64,000 bases of DNA from Chinchilla lanigera (lineage: Eukaryota > Chordata > Mammalia > Rodentia > Chinchillidae), in assembly GCF_000276665.1 (NCBI RefSeq), contig NW_004955427.1:2632509-2696508 (forward strand), written 5' to 3'. Below the pieces are notes generated by a model that saw only the letters and a program-made list of their open reading frames with translations, searched no databases and was not told the origin of the DNA. How positions within the stretch are numbered: the stretch's first letter is position 1; every line of letters starts with the position of its first letter. Position numbers and translations under genes: made by a program. Below, piece by piece: positions 55,490 to 64,000 of this stretch.

Positions 55490-56510
55490 GGTTTCAGTTA
55501 CCCATTCGTAAGCTCAGTATTATAACACCCAACATTTACTCATACAAACATCTCCTCAACACTTGCACTTGTGTTTCTAGGGCATCTCAAAATTGATCTC
55601 ACATTTGCTTCTTAATCAAATTTTATGTTTTCTATCTCAGTGAATATACCCAGGATCTACCAAAGTATGTAAGCCAAAAAAAAAAAGAATTTGTCTTTGA
55701 CCCTCTTCCAGCTCCTTCCTACATCCAACTAGCCATTGCTTTTGCTAGCCAGTGTCTCTGGAATCCACACAACTTTCTGTCTCCGTTATCATCTATAAAT
55801 CATGCTGCCACGATCCCTTCCCCAAGCCATTGCCCTAACCTCCTAACCTTGCTAAAATCTCCTGGACTTTATCCATTCGATCCACACCACAGTAAGACTC
55901 ACCTACAACAAAGCACAAATCTGATCTTGCATCCGACTTCTTCCAACGCTTGCTTGAACTTCTTCTGTGTCTTCCTACTGTTAGGCTGGAGATCACCATC
56001 CTTAGTGAAGTCTACCAAGGCCTGCATGGTTTAACCCGACTACTTACTCTTGGGCCCTTTCAGTAGAACTCTCCACTCATCCTCTGAACTCCGTCACAGT
56101 GAGTTCTCATTCTCCACCCGGGCCGAGCTCACCAGCGCCACCACCAGTGCAAGGCCTTTGTGCAAGCCTTTCACTCTACTCACTTAGTCCCTACTGATTC
56201 TTCAGCTTTGTTCAATCACTCCCCTTAGAGGGAATCCTTCCCAGACTTTCTAGGCTAGGTCAGGTTCATTTATTATCCGCTCTACCAGCTGTCCCTGTCT
56301 GTAAGAGCACTTGCATTTGTTTGTTCACATTTAGTCACATTTAATGGTGTTATCTTAGGAACGCCCTTCTTGCCCGTTAGTCTGGTATGTCATGAAGTCA
56401 GGAGCCACGTTGCCTTTGTCTTGCCTTCCTACCTCCAGCTCGCAGCAAAGCCCCTGGCATACAGGGTACCAAATAAATATTTGACAAATGAATGAATGAG
56501 CAGCAATTTG
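55490..56510 (+). mobile_element. L2 LINE, C-terminal ORF and 3' end
   Basis: Sense L2: CTCCTGGACTTTATCCATTC-type, CACAAATCTGATCTTGCATC, GGCTGGAGATCACCATCCTT, AGTGAAGTCTACCAAGGCCT, GCATGGTTTAACCC, CCTTTGTGCAAGCCTTTCAC, and the 3' end CTGGCATACAGGGTACCAAA, then TAAATATTTGACAAATGAAT and GAATGAGC. Old and mammal-wide. Confidence 0.85.
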
Positions 56511-57230
56511 GTTAAAAAATAAGTTAATAGTTGATAAGGCAATCCCTCATGCCAATTTAGACCTGATTTTCTCCAATTTTTACCTCAAAATGTATTGTTT
56601 CTTTTTATTCTTTTATATTGACAGCCATAAAGATTGTTCACACCACTAAACTCTTACAGTACTGATGAATATATTTTCTTAGCATCACACCCAGAGAACA
56701 GTAATGTTATAGGATTTCTCACACCTAATAATAATTTAGATAGTGCCAAGTAGCTCTCATAGCTAGACAAAAGGTGTTGTTATGACACCCAAAGATATCT
56801 GGGTAATTAGCTGTTCTTTGTTCTGGTTCTGCCTCGTAAAATTCAGGAACTACTTGGTCCAGGCCTTTTTAGCCTGGGGGCAGAAGATAGATCAGACAGG
56901 TCTGCAAACAACGGGTAAGAAGTCTGTTGTGACTTGAGGATACGTTAGCCTTCAAATATTAAATAACTCCAAAACAAGTGATCTAAGATCCCTGGCCCAA
57001 ATAAAGAACCAGCAATATAATTCATGGACCACTTCTTCAAAGGCAAAACAAAAAACTTTTTCCTGCCTTCTGTAATGTCTTTACTGATGTGTTAAGGTGG
57101 TTTTATCTTTATTGTTTTATTTTACTACTTATATTGCATTTCTTTGGATGGAGTATGTACAAAAGTTCACAAGTACATTGGCCCTTGCCTGTGACTTGGA
57201 GTATGTTACTTCCTTTCCCCATGCACACTT
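56511..57230. other. non-repetitive stretch
   Basis: Nothing recognised. Confidence 0.35.
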
Positions 57231-57769
57231 TGTTGGGGAAAAAAAAGGAGGAAAGAAACAGAACTCGAAAGGACAGGTTTATTTCAGAACAAATCTGCGA
57301 GGAGCCATTCTGGACTAGAGGACCTACCAGTAAGTCTGTTCAGGCTTTGGGATCTTTTATAGGGTGCGGGGGGTCAGTGAAAGGGGGTTGTGGGAACCTG
57401 CAGAGGATGCGTTGCCCAAAGACGAGGCTGGGAAACGCGCAGGGAGTAGTGTTCCTTGTCGGTAGCGGGACTGAGCAATGATGCGATCTCGTAGCAGCAG
57501 CAGAGCTGGATGATGATAGCAGTCACTGGGAGAGCACCGGTGCCGGGAGAGGGTGCTGAGAGGGGTCTCAGGTCAGGACGGCAGCGGGCACATTGCCTCA
57601 CACTTCCGCACCAGGTGTACAGCCACCACTGAACAGGAAAGAAGAGCCCCTGGGTGGACACCTAAGTGGGGTCGTCAGGGAGGCAGCAGAGTGGAGGACC
57701 GCACGCCCGCCTGCGTTCGCAGCCCGCAGCGCACCCTCTACTGTCCCATCAGACTCCACTTCCCAAACA
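57231..57769 (-). mobile_element. CpG-rich solo LTR of an endogenous retrovirus
   Basis: 539 bases with inverted ends TGTTGGGGAA / TTCCCAAACA. In sense (minus) there is an AATAAACC polyadenylation signal (about 57280-57273) followed by a short U5-like stretch to the end. GC and CpG content are much higher than the surroundings. Flanks CACACT / CACATT resemble a short target-site duplication. No internal genes are present. Which retrovirus class it came from is unknown. Confidence 0.65.
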
Positions 57770-57949
57770 CACATTCAGTGTAAATTCTTAACATTTAAAA
57801 ACGCTAACAACAAAGCATTAAGCCCAAGCGCACGATCCCTGAATGCTTCTCTCTAAGTGTAAGCCCTGTGGGTCGTGGGTCATGTACTCAGGAAGATGTC
57901 CTTGCCCAGATGAGATGTCTCTAGCCTAATTCAGCGTTATAAAAAGGCT

Positions 57950-58500
57950 GCTCCATAGTGGGAAAAGCAGTGCTCTCAGAACGTATAATACTTGCACACA
58001 GTTCATAACAGCTAAATCCTGAGCGTGGCCTACATGTCCATCCACAAACAGATGACTGGATAAAGAACCTGGTGCTTATACACAGTGGACTACCACTCTG
58101 CTGTAAAGAAAGATAAATTTGAGTAATTTGTAAGAAAACTGATGCACCTTGAATTCATAATGTTAAGTGAAATAAATCAGATGCACAAGCTTAAACATCA
58201 TATTGTTTCTCTTTAATGAGAAACCCAAAGCATAAATAAATTAAAGAGCAAAATAACACAGATAGGACAGAAAAATAGATCTTTTGCAAATTGGAACAGG
58301 ACCAAAAAGTGGGGGAATGAGGAAAGGCGTACGAAAGGAATTAAGATGTGTCATTTACCTGTACCAACTGCTCGCACTGGGTGTATCCATTATGAAGCGC
58401 AAGTGTGTACTAACAATCTTTCAAATACTCTCACACTCTCAGACATTACCATCTGTAGCTTATACTCACAGGTGCTAACCGTTGTGCAAGGGAATTTGTA
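57950..58500 (+). mobile_element. L1 3'-end fragment
   Basis: Sense: CTACATGTCCATCCACAAAC, GACTGGATAAAGAACCTGGT, CACTCTGCTGTAAAGAAAGA, GTTAAGTGAAATAAATCAGA, then AAACCCAAAGCATAAATAAA. An old subfamily, like 36065-36270. Confidence 0.8.
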
Positions 58501-58610
58501 ACTTTTCTGGAAAATGTTGATCTCTGCTAAGAGCCTAACTGTTCTAACTTCTTTCTGTATCACTCATAGGTGCATCTTGGTTAACATATCCAAGTGCTTA
58601 CAGTGCCTGA

Positions 58611-58861
<251 letters not shown>

Positions 58862-61800
58862 CAGTTTACTAATCTAGAACATGTGCTCTTCTAGGGCAAA
58901 AATGATCATCTTATCTTTAGCAATGAATAGTACCTTGTATAAGTTGATGATCAACAAAAGTTTCTTGAATTGAGGTAATAAGCTCCATACACTTACTTAC
59001 TCTGTTACTAACATAAAAGTCAGTTTTTAAGTGAATGATAGTATCTTTAAATTATATTGGTTTACATATGTGTACACACATACATGTGTAATGGATTTAT
59101 TCCACACATTTATTCTCAGTTCAATATGGCTACAAGAATCCTAAAAATAAGCAGATTAAAATATTCACAAATTATCACTTTAACCAAAAGGAAGTCCTAG
59201 TTAAAATGCAAAAAAAACTAAAATAATATTTACAAAGAATATTTAAATATTATGGAGAGGATTTCATTGTAGAATTAAATGAAAAACCAAAAGGAAACTA
59301 TGATATTCCACTTGGAATATTAGTGTTCTTACTTTCTTACACAAAGTTTAAAAATTGGGAGGAAACATTATCCAATGTTATTCATATTTATCTTTTGACA
59401 TATAAGATTATAAGGAATTGTTATTTTGTATGTATATTCAAATTTATCTTCTATAATGAGCATATGCTGTTTTAATAATCAGAGTATATACTCTTTGGAA
59501 AGAATAACTTTCAGTCATTTAAGCCTAGTTAAAATTACTTTTAGTAACGAAAGCTTTTGGTACTGTATTACGGAATCCAAATATATTTTTAAATATCAGG
59601 TGAAGAATAGCTTCCTTCAACAGTTTAAATGTTAACTGCCAGAAAGAAACTATTTCAGTGTTTGAAAGAACTCCTGAAGCACTACCCAGAAATTCAATGA
59701 TTTAATTCCAAATTCCAAAATAGTTGTAAAATAGTCATGTAAATGGCCTTTATCGCATGTCTCTGATTCATATTTTAGTCAAGATACTGGCATTATTAAT
59801 TCCTGGTTATGCTGCAGTAAATCTTGATGTCTCAGTGGCTTAACCACAAGGGTTTATTTTTCACTTATATCAATACAGTGCAAATCGGTTAGCCAAGTAG
59901 GAATTCCAATCTTCAAGCTCACAGCCCCATCATTTCAGATTTCCTCACTTCCAGTCACAGGAGTAAAGGCGAAGAGGTGGGGGAGCGACACTGGTCGCTA
60001 AGTGACATGACCCATATATATTACACATGATATATATGCTGAGGAAGTCATGTGACCCAACCTAAATGGAGCAGAGACTAAGACTGAGAAGTACAAAGAA
60101 TATTTGATTATTACTAACAGTGACTGTTACAATATTTTAAAATTCCAAAGAACTTTAAAAGCAGAAATGAAATGTGACACAATGGTACAAAAGTTAATAT
60201 AAAACACTGTATTAATAGAAACTAATTTTTCCAAAAGATTTATATACTTGAAAAATTCTAAAAGTACATAACAAGACGGATCACTGATGTGAAGTAGAGA
60301 CGTAGATGAGATTAACTAGAGTTGAAAACACGAAATGATACCCTAAAGAGACCAGGTAGCTTATTCAACACCTCAGATTTACAGCTTCTATACTGAGACA
60401 AGTAAGGAGGGCTTTTAAAATATCCCAGAAGTAGAAAGCTGCCACAGCTTACCCATTTCACAAGGTTTGATTTACATCACTTATAACAAACTTTGAAGGG
60501 ATGTGTGCCAATGGCTGCAGAACATCGTATAAACACAACTTCATATAAACATCACTCTGGAATTCCGCCAACCTGTACAAAGCTGGCGGACATATGGCAG
60601 AGCAAAAGAGCAAAGGACTTTATACTTAAGCCTTTGCAAATGAGGATAAGTTTGTTCGTTTTTCCACTTGAGCAGAGTGCCCATTTAACATTTCTACTCC
60701 CCACAGCAATAAACTTCATGAATTTGCATATGAGTTTAAATTTTTAAAGAACTTTATAAGTTTAAGAGAAAGTATGTTTTCCAACTATGTACAGTGTACC
60801 TAAAACTGGGCTTTATATAGTCACTGGTCCATTAAATAAATGTTAGTGATATATAGTAACTAAAATCAATGAGACATACATTTAAAATGTTAGTAATATA
60901 TGTCCATGAGATAACTTTACAAATCTGGCCTCATTCCTGTAACTTGGTTTAAATGTGAAGTAAGTTGTGTCTATACCATATTTTCCCATAAACTGCCAAG
61001 AAATGCTTAAGGTAGACTACTTCTTGGGTAAGTTATACTTGTGAGAACTTTATAAAGGATAATTCCTTTGCTCTTCAAACTTAATAAGGAAGTCTAGAAG
61101 GGAAGAGAAGATAAGAAGAAAGGAACAAATATGAGCTGTTTAAAGAACATTCTATAGTCTCTAGAGCATTGTATTCAGTTTTATTTCATTGTTTTTATTT
61201 TTTTGTCATCATTTAAGGTTTTATAATAAATGGAGGGTAAACCACATTTTTATTGGGTGCCAAACAGGTAACTGTATAATCAATAGTTTTATACTTTAAG
61301 CAATGGAATCACAAACAATCTATTTTGTTTACCTCTTATTACCTTGTTAGTGTCATCTGTGAAAAACAAAGAATCACTAGTTTAATACATCAGGTAATCT
61401 CCAAGAAAGTTGAAAAGTTTAAATGGCTTTTGAACCAAAATGATCAAGAGCACAAAGCATTTCAACACATCTTTCAGTAACCTGATCTTGGTTCAGAATG
61501 ATTCAAAGTGTCATACAAATGAGTTGATGCTTCATTTTAATCTATTTATCTTGAATGCAATGCTATGACAAAGTTAACTTCCAGCCATGGGGGACTGCAC
61601 AAGTACCATCTGGTAAGAGTCTTGCTTTTTTCCTTCCCTGGAAAAAATCAGTGAGGTTTTATAAGTGAAAACCATCTCAAATTTGACTCTGACTTCCCCA
61701 GCACAACGTGGACAGTTGCTACTACTTTACAACATCTCACTTGAAAGACAAACTTCGGATCGTTGAGCCTTTGGTATCTGCACAGTGAAATTAACCTGAC

Positions 61801-62700
61801 CTCAAAGCAGAGAGGGCTTGGAGCAAACACACCCTCTTTGGTACCATTGTTCGTTATTTCTAGCACTTGTGTCAACACTGACAATTTACAACAAAAAAGG
61901 TTCATGAATTAAATTTTAAATTAATATATTCAGAGTGGTAGTACAGATGCCACATGTGCACTTGAATTATTCACAGATTCTTTTCCTCATTTTTCCCAAA
62001 GGTCAGTAATCTAACAGAAGACTTCCTTTTTGTGTTCTTGGCCTTAACTAATTTGAAAACAGAAAGAATGATTATCTCAAATAAACCACTGCTATGAATT
62101 CTAGCTGCATGGAGAAAGCTAAGTGGAGACATTACTTCTTTTAGGGGCAGAGAAAAATTTATTCAGATTATTCAAAAAAGTAAAGAACTGCTAATACATG
62201 CTAAATTTCAAAGACATTTACTGCTGAAATTCCCACTTGCATTTACAATCCAAATTTAGTTTTGATGTCAGTCTCTGCTATTCTCTTTTATGTCACCAAC
62301 TTTTCCTAAATCTTCTGTTTTGAAGATCCTATTCAAGGATCTAAGAGTACAATAATACAGGGACAATAAAAACAGAAGAAAGTGAAAGAAAAAAACTAAC
62401 AGCATGTTCATCAAAATGGTAATGAAACAGGGGAAATGCGTTAGTTCACTCACTTTAAATATGTCCTCCAGACAAGTTTCTGTAATTTATGTATCATTAT
62501 ACATATTTAACTCATTTTTCAAAAAGATGCTTCTGGGAAACTTTAATCATGGAATAAATTATGCTGTAAGATACAGAATAAAATTGAGAAAGAATAGGAA
62601 TTTTAAAATAATAATTGCAGAGGCATCAGCAAAGCAGGAGAATAGGAATTTCCAAACTTGTTCATTCTCTGAAACATCAGTCTCAACAGCTATCCACAAA
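58862..62700. other. long mostly non-repetitive stretch
   Basis: About 3.8 kb, AT-rich. 59800-60110 (CTGCAGTAAATCTTGATGTC, TCAGTGGCTTAACCACAAGG) looks like an old mammalian interspersed repeat I cannot name. No exon recognised. Confidence 0.4.
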
Positions 62701-63621
62701 TGAAAATACCTGCATAAAAGCTACAAAATGTATGTAAGGTGCGACAGCACCCAGATGGAAAGGGGAAAGAAAAGGCATATTAAAGATGGCAGGAAAGACA
62801 GTTTCATATTAACCACAACACCTTTCCAACCAAGCCCAGGCAGCACAGCATGAGGGAGATGCCTTCCCCCGAGGGCAAGAGAGAGAAGTGAATGCCAGAA
62901 TTAGACGCAAACACCAGGGCCATCCCAGTAACGTCCAGCACCAGGCAGGCCCTGACAGCCTTAGCCCACAGGCCAGACCCACTACCAGGCACGATATCAT
63001 GGTGTCAGGCTCCACACTCACTTGGAAGACAAGTTCTCCAGGCCACTCAAGTACCATCTGACCCCAGCGGTTCTGGGCTCCAGACACGCCCCAGCACGGG
63101 GGTGGCCCCTCTGATCCCAGGCTCCAGGCCTGCTCCACAGTCATTCCAGCCCTTACGGACCTAATACTATGTAAAGAAACATATCTTCCAGAGAGGAGAA
63201 ATTGAAGTGAATACACAACTTTGTCACAAACTCCAAGACTAAACCAACCTAGTGGACACCAGAAATAGCTCCAACAGCCCTAAGCTGTAGGTTAGAGCCA
63301 AGATCCAAGCTCCAGGACTAATTTATGGGTTCAGACATTAGGCTTGCTATTCTCTGACCCCAGTATAGTTCATCAATGGCTCCAGCTGTAACCATGAAAG
63401 CAGACCCCACAAACAGGCCCAGGCAGAATCTCTGGATGGGCTGACTGATAAAAGACTTTTCCTACCAATGCCAGTTTGTAAAGACTTGGAGAGGTTCTTA
63501 CTTCCTGAAATGTGCAGACATCAAGGCAAGGCCACAAGGATCACAAATAATCAGGAATCACAACAGCATCAAAGGAACAAAATGAAGCACCAGCAACCAG
63601 TGACAAAGAATGGAGATCTAG
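62701..63621. other. GC-richer stretch, unclassified
   Basis: 62860-63140 is GC-rich. 63440-63600 (TGCCAGTTTGTAAAGACTTG, GAGGTTCTTACTTCCTGAAA, CATCAAGGCAAGGCCACAAG) resembles a repeat I have seen in mammals, perhaps an old LINE 5' region, but I cannot assign it. Frames here show no known protein. Confidence 0.35.
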
Positions 63622-63797
63622 CTGTCCATGGCAGTACACACCTGCAATCCTGGCACTCTGGGAGACTGAGACCATGGAATCACAAATTTGAGCTCAATTC
63701 AGGCAACTTAACAAGACCCTGTCTCAAAATAAAAAATTAAAAAATGAGCTGGGACTGTGCCTCAGTGCAAAAGCTCTGTGTTCAACCCCTATAAAGA
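63622..63797 (+). mobile_element. B1-ID composite SINE
   Basis: B1-like left part (CTAGCTGTCCATGGCAGTAC, ACACCTGCAATCCTGGCACT, CTGGGAGACTGAGACCATGG, AACAAGACCCTGTCTCAAAA) joined through an A-rich linker to an ID-like right part (GAGCTGGGACTGTGCCTCAG, AAGCTCTGTGTTCAACCCC). This dimeric arrangement is the B1-dID type known from squirrel- and dormouse-related rodents. Its tail seeds the microsatellite that follows. Confidence 0.75.
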
Positions 63798-63826
63798 AAG
63801 AAAGAAAAGAAGAAAGAGAGAAAGAG

Positions 63827-63889
<63 letters not shown>

Positions 63890-63903
63890 AAGAGAGAGAA
63901 GGA

Positions 63904-63998
<95 letters not shown>

Positions 63999-64000
63999 AA
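63798..64000. repeat. (GAAA)n microsatellite reaching the window edge
   Basis: More than 200 bases of AAAG/GAAA units with AGAGAG interruptions, continuing past the end of the window. Pure purine strand. Confidence 0.98.

Noticed and set aside
57374..57856. GC-rich open frames on both strands suggesting an exon or CpG-island promoter
   Set aside because: They fall within the solo LTR; no known protein is seen.
61648..61905. 85-codon minus-strand frame in quiet DNA
   Set aside because: No recognised domain, no convincing splice or promoter signals, and length within chance expectation.

Overview
This window is mammalian nuclear DNA from a rodent. I find no host exon or functional gene. It is an intergenic (or very long intronic) stretch built mostly of transposable elements, simple repeats and processed pseudogenes. 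Rodent identity rests on three SINE types: tRNA-Ala-derived ID-like SINEs (nine placed, three of them almost identical), B1-like 7SL SINEs, and one apparent B1-ID composite near the right end. B1-ID composites are known from squirrel- and dormouse-related rodents, so a non-murine, squirrel-related lineage is my best guess; the species is not proven.

Layout. 1-2.9 kb: an L1 scrap, an ARL10-like retropseudogene on the minus strand, MIR, B1, a CA repeat, an ID SINE and an old hAT-like fragment. 2.9-12.3 kb: two L1 elements tail to tail, a nearly full-length but broken plus-strand copy and an internally deleted minus-strand copy. 13-14.5 kb: very old L1 debris. 15.4-18.3 kb: a fossil piggyBac transposase on the minus strand whose cysteine-rich C-terminal end is present three times in tandem. 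18.4-23.6 kb: minus-strand ERVL-MaLR-like LTRs and internal sequence, two direct copies of a long repeat I cannot name, an MLT1-like LTR and an L1 3' end. 24-28 kb: ID SINEs, MIR, a CA repeat and non-repetitive DNA.

28.7-34.7 kb: two L1 elements end to end. The second is split by an RBM17 (SPF45) processed pseudogene with a clean 10-bp target-site duplication. 35.8-39.4 kb: an L1 with a twin-priming-type inversion, hit by a young ID SINE; a 177-bp L1 3'-UTR insertion with a 15-bp target-site duplication; another L1 end with an ID SINE; and LTRs. 44.0-46.4 kb: a MaLR-like element with both LTRs, containing one of two copies of a ~205-bp sequence; the other copy lies 1.8 kb downstream. 48.9-51.1 kb: a related LTR element interrupted by a 1.5-kb DNA transposon that itself seems to contain an LTR-like insert. 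51.7-58.9 kb: ID, L1 and L2 pieces, a CpG-rich solo LTR and a ~215-bp element with the same terminal inverted repeats as the DNA transposon. 58.9-62.7 kb is mostly quiet. The window ends in a B1-ID SINE followed by a (GAAA)n tract running off the edge.

No genes act together here. What the window records is the order of insertions: MIR, L2, MLT1 and hAT-like debris are oldest, then piggyBac, MaLR and L1, then the DNA transposon, retropseudogenes and ID SINEs. Coordinates of degenerate repeats are approximate to tens of bases, and family names rest on recognition by eye.
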